A stretch of 64,000 bases of DNA from an uncultured Gammaproteobacteria bacterium (GTDB taxonomy: Bacteria; Pseudomonadota; Gammaproteobacteria; Steroidobacterales; XN24), in the NCBI GenBank assembly GCA_937924335.1, contig CALDWW010000014.1, positions 1 to 64,000 on the forward strand. Direction: 5' to 3'. The translations under genes and the position numbers were made by a program. Shown here piece by piece: positions 8,947 through 18,068 of this stretch. The first letter of the stretch is position 1. Each line of letters starts with the position of its first letter. The notes under the pieces were generated by a model, which did no database searches, was not told the DNA's origin, and saw nothing but the letters and a program-made list of their open reading frames with translations.

Positions 8947-11844
8947 ATGTTCCGCACAATTCTGAGATTCGCGTCAATCGCGACCGCGGTCTGCGCCGCG
9001 CTCCTGCTATCCGCTTGCGGCGGTGGCAGTGGCGGTGGTCAGACGTCCGGTCAAGCTGTCGTTGTCGAAGGCGACTTCCCAATCGTATTCGCCAAGCGCG
9101 GCGTTGAAGCCGTAGGCAATCCCACCGACGGTATCCGGTTCGAGGCGGGCGGTGATCTGCTGATGCAGGATCTGTCCTCTCCGAGCGCGGAACTGAAGAA
9201 CATCACCGCCGGGTACACCAAGGGTCAGGGCGACGTCTCCGACCCGGAAGTCTCCTACGACGGCACGAGGCTGGTGTTCTCAATGCGCGGTCCTGACGAT
9301 CGCAGCTGGAACATCTGGGAGTACGAATTCGCCACCGAATCACTGCGTCGCCTGGTCTCGGATGACGCCGAGGCGGATGCCGGCGACGACGTGGACCCGA
9401 TCTATCTGCCCGATGGCCGCATCATCTTCAGCTCGAATCGCCAGGAGAAGTCGAGAAAACTGCTGGCGGCGAAGGGCATCGAGCCGTTTTCACACCTCGA
9501 CGAATACGAACGTGAACGCGCCATCCTCCTGCATGTCATGAACGCGGACGGGACGGAGATCAAGCAGATCTCGTTCAACCAGAGCCATGACCGCAATCCG
9601 ACCGTGCTCTCGACGGGCGAGGTCATGTTCGCCCGCTGGGACCATGTCGGTAACAACAATCATTTCCCGTTGTTCTTCACCAACCCGGACGGAACCAACA
9701 TCTTCGTCCAGTACGGTGCGTTCAGTCCGGGCAACTCTTATCTGCACCCGCGCGAGATGCCCGACGGCCGAGTCATGACATCGCTGATGCCGCTGTCCGG
9801 CACTTTCGAGGGCGGCGCGGTGATGGCGATCGACATACGCAACTTCTCGGAGTTCAACCAGCCCGCCGCCGACGCGCCGGCCGGTGCAGTCGGACAGCAG
9901 AAGGTGACTTTGTTCGACATCGATTTCGGCCGCGGCAATAGTGAATTTGGCCGTTACACCACGCCGTATCCGCTGTGGGACGGTACCAATCGGGCGCTGG
10001 TGAGCTGGTCGCCGTTCCGGCCTGAGGAAGAGGTCAACCCGCTGACCGGCGAGGTGATGGAGGTCGAGGGACCGCCACTCTACGGTGTCTACATGTTCGA
10101 CCTGGACGCCCAGACCCTGCGTCCCGTTGCACTACCGGAAGAGGGCTTCGCCTACACCGACGCCGTGGCGATCGCGCCGCGGCCGGTTCCCAATACGATC
10201 GCCGACAAGCCTCTGGATGCCGACCTGGCCGCCCAGGGCCTCGGCGTGCTGAACGTCAAGAGCGTCTATGACACCGATGGTCTCGGTCTGATGGGGCCGC
10301 GCATGCTGGTGGAGGGCGAGACGATCCCGATGACGGCGCCGCCGCCGGACGATGACCGCAGTCAGGTCGCGGATCTGGCGACCCTGAAAGACCCCGCGCT
10401 GACGAGCGCCACCGAGCGACCGGGCCGGTTCCTTAGGGTCGTGGAGGCGGTACCGACGCCGCGCGGCCTGTCCCGCGAAGCGATCGGCGAGACCGATATG
10501 GAGATGCAACAGATCGTCGGCTATACGGAGGTCGAGCCGGATGGTTCGTTCCGCATCCGCGTACCTGCAGACACGCCGCTGGGTCTTTCGGTCGTCGACT
10601 CGGAAGGCCGTGCCATCCAGGTCCACACCAACTGGATCCAGGTGCGCCCGGGCGAGACCCGAACCTGCAATGGCTGTCACTCGCCCCGACGCGGCAGCGC
10701 GCTGAACACCGCACCCATAGCCGGATACCACCCCAATACGCTGCTTGCCGCAGAATCCGGCGAATCCATGGCCGAGACCCGCACACGCATGGACTCCGCG
10801 GTCATGGATCTCGAGACCGACATGAGTTTCTCTGACGTGTGGACCGATCCGGTGGCTGCGGGACGAGCCCCGGACCCGGACCTGGAGATCACCTACGAAG
10901 GCCTGCCGACCGGGGTCGAGGCTCCGATCGACGGCATCATCAATTATCCCGACCACGTGCAGCTCCTTTGGCTGGCCGATCGCGGCGAGGCGACCTGCAT
11001 CAACTGTCACGACAACAACGATCCTGACGACCCCGTGTCAAGAGGCCTGGACCTCCGGGATACCGTGGCAGGTACAGGTCGGCTGGTGTCATATGAAGAG
11101 CTGATGATGGGTGATCCCGTCATCGATCCCGAAACCGGTCTGCCCCAGTTGCGGGTGGACGAGGACGGCGAGATCGAGGTCGTCCGCGAGGCGCCGCTGG
11201 TCAGTACGGGCAGCGCCAGCGAGGGCTCCCGCGCGGCACACCTGATGGAGAAGCTGGCAGAGAGCGAGCTGCGTGCGCAGCAGACTCTGACGGTACCTCC
11301 GACGGTCGACCATTCCGCCATGATGAACGCGGCCGAGAAGCGTGTTGTTGCCGAATGGATCGATCTCGGCGGTCAATACTTCAACGATCCCTTCCTCGAT
11401 GCCGATGGTGACGGCTTCCGCGCGCGCTCCGAGGTTCGGGGCGGGATGCGCGGCCTGTCTGAGTCGCTGTTCGCGGAGACAGTTCATCCCTTCCTGATGA
11501 GTGCCTGCGCCGGCTGTCACCAACCGTTCGGGGGGCTGGGTATCCCGGGTGAGCCGGTCAACCCGGGATTCAGCGCCAATCGATTCGTCCTGACCGGCAG
11601 CGACGAGGGCGATTTCAACGTATCGGTCTCGATGGTGAATGACGTATGCGATCCGGCCAGCAGCTACCTGCTGCTGTATCCCACCAGCAACGAGCTGGAC
11701 ACGCCGGCGCACCCGGGCATCGACGATCCGGGTGTCACGGACGATCCGCTGGATCCGACCGCGGACGATCGACCCATGCTGCTTCCGGGCGAGAGCGGCT
11801 ATCAGGCGATCTTCGACTGGATCGCTGCCGGTAACTGTCAGTAA
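8947..11844 (+). CDS. HzsA-related tri-heme c lipoprotein with PD40 propeller
   Basis: The 965-residue protein carries a lipoprotein signal (lipobox LLSAC) and a Gly/Ser-rich linker, so it should be a lipidated envelope protein. Residues about 70-330 hold PD40/TolB-like propeller repeats (VSYDGTRLVFS, YLPDGRIIFSSNR, MNADGTEIKQIS). Three CXXCH heme c motifs follow: CNGCH near 574, CINCH near 684 and CAGCH near 854. The layout matches proteins annotated as HzsA-related, after the hydrazine synthase alpha subunit. True hydrazine synthase needs partner subunits that are absent, so hydrazine synthesis should not be inferred. The ATG follows GAGGG at 8935-8939 and is the first gene after the riboswitch. 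Confidence 0.85.
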   Translation: MFRTILRFASIATAVCAALLLSACGGGSGGGQTSGQAVVVEGDFPIVFAKRGVEAVGNPTDGIRFEAGGDLLMQDLSSPSAELKNITAGYTKGQGDVSDPEVSYDGTRLVFSMRGPDDRSWNIWEYEFATESLRRLVSDDAEADAGDDVDPIYLPDGRIIFSSNRQEKSRKLLAAKGIEPFSHLDEYERERAILLHVMNADGTEIKQISFNQSHDRNPTVLSTGEVMFARWDHVGNNNHFPLFFTNPDGTNIFVQYGAFSPGNSYLHPREMPDGRVMTSLMPLSGTFEGGAVMAIDIRNFSEFNQPAADAPAGAVGQQKVTLFDIDFGRGNSEFGRYTTPYPLWDGTNRALVSWSPFRPEEEVNPLTGEVMEVEGPPLYGVYMFDLDAQTLRPVALPEEGFAYTDAVAIAPRPVPNTIADKPLDADLAAQGLGVLNVKSVYDTDGLGLMGPRMLVEGETIPMTAPPPDDDRSQVADLATLKDPALTSATERPGRFLRVVEAVPTPRGLSREAIGETDMEMQQIVGYTEVEPDGSFRIRVPADTPLGLSVVDSEGRAIQVHTNWIQVRPGETRTCNGCHSPRRGSALNTAPIAGYHPNTLLAAESGESMAETRTRMDSAVMDLETDMSFSDVWTDPVAAGRAPDPDLEITYEGLPTGVEAPIDGIINYPDHVQLLWLADRGEATCINCHDNNDPDDPVSRGLDLRDTVAGTGRLVSYEELMMGDPVIDPETGLPQLRVDEDGEIEVVREAPLVSTGSASEGSRAAHLMEKLAESELRAQQTLTVPPTVDHSAMMNAAEKRVVAEWIDLGGQYFNDPFLDADGDGFRARSEVRGGMRGLSESLFAETVHPFLMSACAGCHQPFGGLGIPGEPVNPGFSANRFVLTGSDEGDFNVSVSMVNDVCDPASSYLLLYPTSNELDTPAHPGIDDPGVTDDPLDPTADDRPMLLPGESGYQAIFDWIAAGNCQ

Positions 11845-11863
11845 GGCGGACGCAAAGAAGACC

Positions 11864-12373
11864 ATGTCACGCATAGCAATCATTGTCCTCGCACTGGCGC
11901 TCGCCGCCTGTGGCGATGACGTGGATCTCGAGCCGGTGGCGGCCTCCGGCTCGACACTGTGCGTGGCGGATTTCGAGATGTGCGTCAACCCGATCTTCGA
12001 CGCGATCGTCACTGGCCGTAGCGGTCAGGCGACCTGTTCCGGCAGCGGCTGCCATGACGTTGGCGCTGGATCGGGCGGTGCGTTCAAGATCTTCCCGGAT
12101 GCACAGCCGGACTCGCCGGAGATCATGGCCAACTTCTTTGCGGCCAAAGGGTTCGCGAACCTGGATGCTCCGAGTCTCAGCAAGCTGCTGTTGGAGCCGC
12201 TCCAGGGCGTGTCTTCCATCTCTGGCACGCACACCGGGGGAGACATCTTCCCTGACACCGGAGACGCCTGTTACCAGGCCATCGAGGAGTGGGCTTCGGT
12301 TCGCGTCGAAGACAGTGCCGCGGCCACCTGCGGATTCTGCACACCCATCGATATCTCGAGCTGCGGGTACTGA
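11864..12373 (+). CDS. Small lipoprotein with a CX4CH motif
   Basis: The 169-residue product has a short lipoprotein signal (MSRIAIIVLALALAAC, cysteine at residue 16). The mature protein contains CSGSGCH, a CX4CH spacing occasionally used for covalent heme c attachment, followed by a cytochrome-like loop with LSKLLLEPLQG. Additional cysteines (CVADFEMCV, CYQAIEEW, CGFC) could form disulfides. It lies 19 bases after the tri-heme lipoprotein and 3 bases before the next gene, so it is probably co-transcribed and could pass electrons to or from the larger protein. Heme binding is inferred. No named family recognised. Confidence 0.75.
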   Translation: MSRIAIIVLALALAACGDDVDLEPVAASGSTLCVADFEMCVNPIFDAIVTGRSGQATCSGSGCHDVGAGSGGAFKIFPDAQPDSPEIMANFFAAKGFANLDAPSLSKLLLEPLQGVSSISGTHTGGDIFPDTGDACYQAIEEWASVRVEDSAAATCGFCTPIDISSCGY

Positions 12374-12376
12374 GTC

Positions 12377-13156
12377 ATGGCTCGGATAGCGAACAACAGC
12401 CCACTCAACAATCTACGTCTCTGGCTCGGCGCGATCGTCGTGCTGGCTCTCCATTGGCCGTCCTCGGAGAGCTTTGCGGCCCGCGTCGAGCCAACTATTC
12501 CCGTGAACTCCGCCTATGTGGAGCTCCACAGCGGCCCGGGCCGCGGCTATCCGGTTTTTCACACGGTCGAGCGTGGCGGATCGGTCACACTGATGAAGCG
12601 GCGAACTGACTGGGTCAAGGTCCGCACAGACGCCGGAGTAGAAGGCTGGGTCCACCGGCGAGAGGTGGAGCAGGCCTCGGGTGACGCCGGCGACTTCTAC
12701 AGCGCGAGGGACGCGGCCATGGACGACTTCCTCGAGCGGCGAGTGGAACTCGGGCTGGCCAGCGGAGACTTCGACGGCGATCGTTCCTACACCTTCCGCG
12801 CCGGCTACCGCTTCAGTGAGTACTTCATGGCGGAGCTGGCTCTCACCGAGGTCTCCGGGACGTTCTCCAGCACGACGCTCTACAACGCCAACCTGGTCAT
12901 GCTGCCGTTCTCGAGTTGGCGGATCAGCCCGTTCTTCAGCATCGGCACCGGGCGCTTCAAGAACGATCCCAAGGATGTGCTGGTGGACGACCAGGACGTC
13001 GACGAGTGGGCGGCCAACGCGGCTGTCGGCGTGCGCGGATATCTGACCCGGCGATTCATGTTGCGCGGCGACTATCGGCGTCATGTGGTGATGACCGATG
13101 AGGAAGGCAACGACGAGTTCAGCGAATGGACACTGGGATTCTCGGTGTTCTTCTGA
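12377..13156 (+). CDS. SH3b-domain outer-membrane beta-barrel protein
   Basis: The 259-residue protein has a long N-terminal signal (hydrophobic core LWLGAIVVLALHW) and a bacterial SH3 domain at about residues 40-93 (YVELHSGPGRGYPVFHTV, GGSVTLMKRRTDWVKVRT, GWVHRREV). A C-terminal beta-barrel of alternating strands follows, ending in a terminal aromatic (SVFF), the usual outer-membrane insertion signal. The barrel resembles the OMP_myx_plus family first described from myxobacteria. SH3b domains typically contact peptidoglycan or envelope proteins. It starts 3 bases after the preceding stop codon. The neighbouring 13222 gene has a similar barrel, so the two may form a pair in one outer-membrane complex. 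Confidence 0.8.
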   Translation: MARIANNSPLNNLRLWLGAIVVLALHWPSSESFAARVEPTIPVNSAYVELHSGPGRGYPVFHTVERGGSVTLMKRRTDWVKVRTDAGVEGWVHRREVEQASGDAGDFYSARDAAMDDFLERRVELGLASGDFDGDRSYTFRAGYRFSEYFMAELALTEVSGTFSSTTLYNANLVMLPFSSWRISPFFSIGTGRFKNDPKDVLVDDQDVDEWAANAAVGVRGYLTRRFMLRGDYRRHVVMTDEEGNDEFSEWTLGFSVFF

Positions 13157-13221
13157 TGTTTCTTTAACCGGGGGCGGACAGAGGAGAAGAGTCAGTAACG
13201 GACGGCGGATGAGGACGGCAA

Positions 13222-13893
13222 ATGAACATTCGGACAACGAGAACGGCGGCGGTTGTGGTCGCCCTGCTGATGGCGGCGGGTTGCAGCAATCACGGCACCA
13301 GGACGATCGACGCCGATGACGAGGTCGTGGTCGGCGGTCCCAGCGGACCGGTAATCGACCCTGAGCTGGACAGGCGCGACATCAACCGGCCCTCCATCGA
13401 TACGGAGAACTGGGAGGCGGGCGGCTATATCGGCGCGCTCAATGTCGAGGACTTCGGCACCAAGCCCATCTATGGACTGCGCGCTGCTTATCACGTCACC
13501 GAGGACGTATTCCTGGAAGGCGAATACGCGCGTTCCGAGATCAGTGACAGCAGCTTCCGTAACCTGGGCGCGCCGCTGTTCGAGAGCGAGGACGAAGACC
13601 TGACTGCGTACAACCTGTCGGTGGGATACAACATCCTGCCTGGCGAGGTGTTTGTCGGCAGTCGTTGGGCCCGGGCCAGCGCCATGTACCTGAACTTCGG
13701 TGTCGGCAACACCGAGGTGGTCGGCGAGGACAACGTCACCTACCTGGTGGGTTTCGGCCTGCGTTCGCTGTTCAACGACTGGCTCAGCCTGCGCCTGGAG
13801 GCCCGCGACCGCATCTTCGAGTCCGATCTGCTCGGCGAGAACGAGTGGAAACACAATTTCGAGGTTGGCCTGACCGTGGGGGCGTTCTTCTGA
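13222..13893 (+). CDS. Outer-membrane beta-barrel protein with lipobox
   Basis: The 223-residue protein has a signal with a lipobox-like AAGC at residues 18-21. An acidic linker is followed by an eight-strand-like barrel (GGYIGALNVEDFGTKPIYGLR, AYHVTEDVFLEGEYARS) ending VGLTVGAFF, with a C-terminal Phe. The barrel resembles that of the preceding SH3b protein. Whether the Cys is truly lipidated is uncertain, since a lipidated barrel is unusual. Its stop overlaps the start of the TlpA-like gene (ATGA), showing translational coupling. An outer-membrane component of the envelope machine is the likely role. Confidence 0.78.
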   Translation: MNIRTTRTAAVVVALLMAAGCSNHGTRTIDADDEVVVGGPSGPVIDPELDRRDINRPSIDTENWEAGGYIGALNVEDFGTKPIYGLRAAYHVTEDVFLEGEYARSEISDSSFRNLGAPLFESEDEDLTAYNLSVGYNILPGEVFVGSRWARASAMYLNFGVGNTEVVGEDNVTYLVGFGLRSLFNDWLSLRLEARDRIFESDLLGENEWKHNFEVGLTVGAFF

Positions 13894-14408
13894 TGACTAT
13901 TCGCATTCCCATACGGATCCGACGGCTCGCGGCGACCGCTGCGTTGCTGTTCTGCACGCCGATGCTGGCCGCCGGAACCTTACAGGGCACCGCCGCGCCG
14001 GATTTCGCGCTGGGCGGGCTGTCCGGGCCGAATATGCGCCTCTCCGAGCATCGCGGCGAAGTCGTGATGCTCAACTTCTGGGCGACCTGGTGCGGACCGT
14101 GTCGCCAGGAGATGCCGCTGCTGGAAGAAATCCATGGCCGTTATCGCGACGCCGGATTTACCGTGATCGGCGTAAACGTGGATGGCGAGTCGGACCGCGC
14201 CCGCCGGATGGCGAAGGACCTCGGCGTCAGCTTCCCTCTGCTATTCGACGAGGACAAGTCGGTCAGCAAGCTCTACGGAATCCGGGCCATGCCCGTGACC
14301 TTTCTGATCGACCGCGACGGCACGGTGCGCCACGTGCACCAGGGTTATCGGCCCGGGTTCGAGGACCGCTATCTCGAACAGGTGCGTCAACTGGTGACGG
14401 AGGACTGA
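13893..14408 (+). CDS. TlpA-family thiol-disulfide oxidoreductase
   Basis: The 171-residue protein has a Sec signal peptide (AATAALLFCTPMLAAG) followed by a TlpA/ResA-type thioredoxin domain. The active site FWATWCGPCRQEMP lies near residues 66-79, and the cis-Pro loop is IRAMPVTFLID. It should act in the periplasm, reducing disulfides or apocytochrome cysteines. The context has two plausible clients: the heme lipoproteins upstream, and the Cys-Gly-Cys tail of the DUF4266 protein just downstream. The start overlaps the previous stop. TlpA, DUF4266 and DUF3570 genes commonly travel together. Confidence 0.88.
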   Translation: MTIRIPIRIRRLAATAALLFCTPMLAAGTLQGTAAPDFALGGLSGPNMRLSEHRGEVVMLNFWATWCGPCRQEMPLLEEIHGRYRDAGFTVIGVNVDGESDRARRMAKDLGVSFPLLFDEDKSVSKLYGIRAMPVTFLIDRDGTVRHVHQGYRPGFEDRYLEQVRQLVTED

Positions 14409-14410
14409 TC

Positions 14411-14632
14411 ATGAAACGTCTGTGCCTGAGTTTCATCGCCGTCCTGTGTTTCGCGGGCTGCGCCCGGGTCGAGCCCTGGGTGATGCCCTACGAGCGAGAG
14501 GCGCTGGCCGACCCCATCATGTCGACGTCGCGGGACCCCATGCTGGACCGACATCGCGCGCATGTCTTCGATGTCAGGGAAGGCGCCCGTGGCGCAACCG
14601 TAAGTCAGGGTGGCGGCTGTGGCTGTAACTGA
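14411..14632 (+). CDS. DUF4266 small lipoprotein with GGGCGCN tail
   Basis: This 73-residue protein has a lipobox (FAGC, Cys 17). The mature part carries the DUF4266 signature: WVMPYEREALADPIM, then a short linker and a glycine/cysteine tail GGGCGCN at the extreme C-terminus. The function of DUF4266 is unknown. The conserved CGC tail suggests metal binding, thioether formation or another thiol modification. It starts 2 bases after the TlpA gene and overlaps the reading frame of the DUF3570 gene region, a standard trio. Confidence 0.88.
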   Translation: MKRLCLSFIAVLCFAGCARVEPWVMPYEREALADPIMSTSRDPMLDRHRAHVFDVREGARGATVSQGGGCGCN

Positions 14633-14639
14633 TCCACGC

Positions 14640-15719
14640 ATGCGTCTTCGGCTGCTCATCGTGCCGGCCCTCCTGGCGACCGTGACGCTGAGCGCGGCCA
14701 CCTTGCCGGAGGACCGGGTGGAAGCCATGTATCACCGCTACGATGGCGGTGGTGTGACCGTGGACGGCCCGGCGGTGTTCGCCCGGCGCCACATCACCAA
14801 CACCGTATCCGCCGCCGCCGAGTACTATGTCGACAGCATCAGCTCCGCATCGATCGATGTGGTCACCAGCGCCAGCCCCTATTCCGAACAACGTACCGAG
14901 ACCCATCTCGGGCTGGACTGGCTGTACGGCGACACGCTGATGGCCGCGAGCTTCACCCACAGTGATGAGAGCGATTATCAGTCGGATACCTACGGCCTGT
15001 CGGTCGCCCAGGACGTGTTCGGCGGGATGACCACCATCAGCATGGGTTATGCACACGGTGACGACACCGTCGAGCGCGTGGACACGGACTTCGAGGACAC
15101 GGTCGATCGTGACAATTTCGTGTTGGGCCTGACTCAGATCCTGACACCCACGCTGCTGGCGACAGCGGACTACGAGGCTGTTCTGGAGGACGGCTACCTG
15201 GCCAACCCCTACCGCTCGGCCCGTATCCTCGGCGCGCAGGTGCCTGAGCGTTATCCACGCACCCGTACCAGTCACGCACTGGCGTTTTCCGGAATCAAGT
15301 CCTGGAGCAAGGACACCGCGCTCAGAGGACGCTACCGGTACTTCACCGACACCTGGGATATCAAGGCTCACACCTTCGAGCTGGGCATCAGTCGCTATCT
15401 GGGCGAGCGCTGGACCGCTGACGTGTCCTATCGCTTCTACACCCAGGATGGCGCCAGTTTCTACAGCGACGACTTCGACGGTGAATACAACTACATGTCG
15501 CGGGACAAGGAGTTGTCGGATTTCGATTCCCACGCGCTGGGTGGACGACTGTCCTGGTCGATGAAGAATGGCCTGCCGCTCGGCCTTGACCGCGCCAACC
15601 TCACGCTTTCCTACGACTACGTGCGTTTCGACTACGACAACTTCACGGACATCCGTAACGGAGACCTCTATGAGTTCAGCAGCCAGGTATTCCAGCTGTA
15701 CTTCACCAGCTGGTATTAA
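14640..15719 (+). CDS. DUF3570 outer-membrane barrel protein
   Basis: The 359-residue protein begins with a signal peptide (MRLRLLIVPALLATVTLSAA). The rest is a DUF3570 domain: many amphipathic strands, an aromatic-rich body and the C-terminal LYFTSWY, which has the look of an outer-membrane barrel. DUF3570 and DUF4266 are habitual neighbours, and a joint function in the outer membrane is expected but unknown. I chose the ATG at 14640 because it gives a clean signal peptide; a GTG 30 bases upstream would add a non-hydrophobic stretch overlapping the previous gene. Confidence 0.88.
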   Translation: MRLRLLIVPALLATVTLSAATLPEDRVEAMYHRYDGGGVTVDGPAVFARRHITNTVSAAAEYYVDSISSASIDVVTSASPYSEQRTETHLGLDWLYGDTLMAASFTHSDESDYQSDTYGLSVAQDVFGGMTTISMGYAHGDDTVERVDTDFEDTVDRDNFVLGLTQILTPTLLATADYEAVLEDGYLANPYRSARILGAQVPERYPRTRTSHALAFSGIKSWSKDTALRGRYRYFTDTWDIKAHTFELGISRYLGERWTADVSYRFYTQDGASFYSDDFDGEYNYMSRDKELSDFDSHALGGRLSWSMKNGLPLGLDRANLTLSYDYVRFDYDNFTDIRNGDLYEFSSQVFQLYFTSWY

Positions 15720-16245
15720 GCGCAGTGCCCGCGCGGCTCTCGTCTCGCTGGCCTTGCTGGCGATCGTCGCCATGCCGACGCTTGCCGCGGAGCAGATCGA
15801 TATGGACGCGGAGGTCCGCGACCTCAAGGCAGACGTGCTCGACCTGAACCGGGAGCTGTTCCTGCTGGAGGAGGAGCTGCTGTTCCCCGCCAACACACAG
15901 GTCGCGGTCTATCTGTCGATGGACACCGGCAACTTCTTCCAGCTGGATTCCGTGCAGGTGACGATCGATGATCGCGACGTTGCCAAGTACCTGTATACGG
16001 AGCGAGAAGTGGAAGCGCTGCACCGGGGCGGTGTCCACCGGGTATTCATGGGCAACCTCAAGGCGGGCGATCACGAGATGGTCGCGGTCTTTACCGGTCG
16101 TGGCCCCCACGGCCGGGATTATCGACGCGCCACCGCGCTGTCTTTCGAGAAGGCACTGGGTGCCCGGTTTCTTGAGCTGGTGATATCCGACAGCGACGCC
16201 AGTCTGCAACCGGATTTCCGGGTCCAGGAATGGAACGGGGACTGA
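15670..16245 (+). CDS. Periplasmic protein with N-terminal coiled coil, unknown
   Basis: The 191-residue protein has a long, Ser/Arg-rich n-region and a hydrophobic core (ALVSLALLAIVAMPTLAA), so it is exported. A short coiled coil follows (EVRDLKADVLDLNRELFLLEEELLF). A beta-rich domain comes next, with repeated strands (VAVYLSMDTG, VQVTIDDRDVAKYLY, GDHEMVAVFTGRG). The ATG lies 50 bases inside the end of the DUF3570 gene in another frame, a sizeable overlap; later in-frame starts would lose the signal peptide. I do not recognise a named family. Position between the outer-membrane proteins and the TPR proteins suggests a periplasmic part of the same complex. Confidence 0.72.
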   Translation: MSSAARYSSCTSPAGIKRSARAALVSLALLAIVAMPTLAAEQIDMDAEVRDLKADVLDLNRELFLLEEELLFPANTQVAVYLSMDTGNFFQLDSVQVTIDDRDVAKYLYTEREVEALHRGGVHRVFMGNLKAGDHEMVAVFTGRGPHGRDYRRATALSFEKALGARFLELVISDSDASLQPDFRVQEWNGD

Positions 16246-16250
16246 TTTTC

Positions 16251-18068
16251 ATGCGGATGAGGGCGCCACAAAAGACCGGCATGTCTGCGACGCTCGCGCT
16301 GGTCGCGCTGTTGCAGGTCGCCGGTACCTCGGCTGCCCCGCCTGCGGCCCAGGACCTCGCGTGGGGCGAGGCCCTCTATTACTTCTACCAGCAAGACTAC
16401 ATTCCAGCGATCACCCGGCTGCAGGTCGCGCGGACGCGGCAGGAGCTGGCTTATCACGATCAGGAGTCCGAGCTTGTCCTGGGCGGCCTGATGCTGGGTT
16501 ACGGCATGCATCGACGCGCCGAGACCGTCTTCCAGGCTCTGCTCGATAGCCATCCACGTCCGTCTGTCCGGGACCAGGCCTGGTACTTCCTTGCCCAGGC
16601 TCGCTTTCAGCGCGGGCTGTCCGAAGAGGCCCTCGCTGCCCTGGCGCGGGTCGGCGATGACTTGCCCGGCCGACTCGAGCCGGAGAGGATCGACCTCGAG
16701 GCTCGTGCTCTCCTTGCGGTCGACCGACCGGCGCAGGCTGCCGAATTGCTGACTGACCATGAGCTCCCGGGCGGCTGGCGGTTCTACGGGGACTACAACC
16801 TCGGTATCTCGCTCACGCGTGCCGGTAGTGAATCAGAGGGCGACGCGATCCTGGATAGCCTCGGTCGCGCAACGGTCACTGGCGCGGAGCTTGCCTCACT
16901 CAGGGACAGGGCCAATCTCGCGCTGGGGTATGCCCGTCTGTCGCGGGAAGATGCTGCCGGCGCCAGGCAGGCCTTCGATCGAGTCCGTCTCAATGGGCCG
17001 TTTTCGAATCGCGCTCTGTTAGGTGCCGGCTGGGCCGACAGCACGCGGGGCGATTTCGCGGCCGCGTTAGGGCCGTGGGCGGAGTTGGGTGGGCGCGACC
17101 CACTCGATGCTGCGGTCCAGGAGTCGCTCATCGCTCTGCCGTACGCCTATGTGCAACTCGGCACGCCGGGACGGGCTGTCGACGGCTACGAGCAGGCTGT
17201 GACGGGCTACGAACACGAGCTGGATCGTCTGCAGCTCGCCATGGAGACAGTGAGCGGCGGTTCTCTCGCGACATCACTTCGGGCATCGGAGTACCAGGGC
17301 AATGTCGGTGACGCAGCTTTCGGACGCTACCTTTACGCGCTGATGGCGCGAGATGTCTTCCGGCAGTCCGTCAACGGGCTCCGGGATCTCGATGAACTCG
17401 ACGCGTTGCTGGCCGGGTGGCAGGACAGCGCGGAGGCTTTCACCGCCATGCTGCAGGCCCGGCGGGACCGGTTTGGCTCCAGCCGAAATCCGGTGATGGC
17501 GGCGGTGGATCACCAGAGACTCGAGGAACTCGAAGGCCGGTACGCGGGCCTGAGTGATCAGACCGCAGCGGCCCGGGTCAACCGGGATGTCCTCGCTCTG
17601 GCCGATAGTCACGAGCGCCAGCTCCTGGCCAGGATCGATGCGCTGGAGTCTGTTGCGGACCCATCCGGGGCCGAGGCCGCGCGGCTGCACCGTCTTCGCG
17701 GCGTGATCTACTGGAACGCCAATGCCGCCTTTCCTGCCCGGCTGCGTACCGCTGAGAAGTCACTGAGGATTACAGAAGAGTCTCTGCTAGCCGCCCGTCA
17801 GAAGATGCAGAGGATCGAGACAGCCGACGCGGAAGCGCCACGGAGTTTCGATGAGTTCGAGGACAGGATCAGCAGCGCAACAGATCAGATTGCCGCGATG
17901 CGTGCGCGGGTGGCCAGGGCGACGGAGAGACAGGCCGGATTGCTGGAGCAACTGGCGATCGGGGAGTTACAGGCCCGCCACGATCGAGTATCGGCTTACC
18001 TGACCCAAGCGCGCTTCGCGTTGGCCGCCAGTTACGATCGGGCGACGCTCGCGGAGGTCGGACAATGA
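16251..18068 (+). CDS. Periplasmic TPR protein of the envelope machine
   Basis: The 605-residue protein has a signal peptide (MSATLALVALLQVAGTSAA) and then helical pairs of the TPR type through at least residue 330 (ALYYFYQQDYIPAITRLQ, AWYFLAQARFQRGLSEEAL, ANLALGYARLSREDAAGARQAF). The last 200 residues are charged helices, probably coiled coil. Start: ATG 16251 follows GGGGAC and leaves a 5-base gap after the previous stop; an ATG at 16230 is less favourable. Scaffold roles are typical. TPR proteins of similar size occur in the Glt/Nfs envelope complexes of myxobacteria. It overlaps the next gene by 4 bases. Confidence 0.8.
   Translation: MRMRAPQKTGMSATLALVALLQVAGTSAAPPAAQDLAWGEALYYFYQQDYIPAITRLQVARTRQELAYHDQESELVLGGLMLGYGMHRRAETVFQALLDSHPRPSVRDQAWYFLAQARFQRGLSEEALAALARVGDDLPGRLEPERIDLEARALLAVDRPAQAAELLTDHELPGGWRFYGDYNLGISLTRAGSESEGDAILDSLGRATVTGAELASLRDRANLALGYARLSREDAAGARQAFDRVRLNGPFSNRALLGAGWADSTRGDFAAALGPWAELGGRDPLDAAVQESLIALPYAYVQLGTPGRAVDGYEQAVTGYEHELDRLQLAMETVSGGSLATSLRASEYQGNVGDAAFGRYLYALMARDVFRQSVNGLRDLDELDALLAGWQDSAEAFTAMLQARRDRFGSSRNPVMAAVDHQRLEELEGRYAGLSDQTAAARVNRDVLALADSHERQLLARIDALESVADPSGAEAARLHRLRGVIYWNANAAFPARLRTAEKSLRITEESLLAARQKMQRIETADAEAPRSFDEFEDRISSATDQIAAMRARVARATERQAGLLEQLAIGELQARHDRVSAYLTQARFALAASYDRATLAEVGQ

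Noticed and set aside
10132..11010. Antisense open frame inside the tri-heme lipoprotein gene
   Set aside because: It overlaps conserved CXXCH coding on the plus strand and has no recognisable domain or ribosome binding site.
8947..11844. Hydrazine synthesis (anammox-like) function
   Set aside because: Only an HzsA-related alpha-like protein is present; beta/gamma subunits and hydrazine dehydrogenase are absent, and the context is an envelope operon.
14574..15896. Long open frame (440 codons) on the minus strand opposite the DUF4266/DUF3570 genes
   Set aside because: GC-rich antisense shadow; the plus-strand genes have signal peptides, ribosome binding sites and family motifs, the antisense frame has none.
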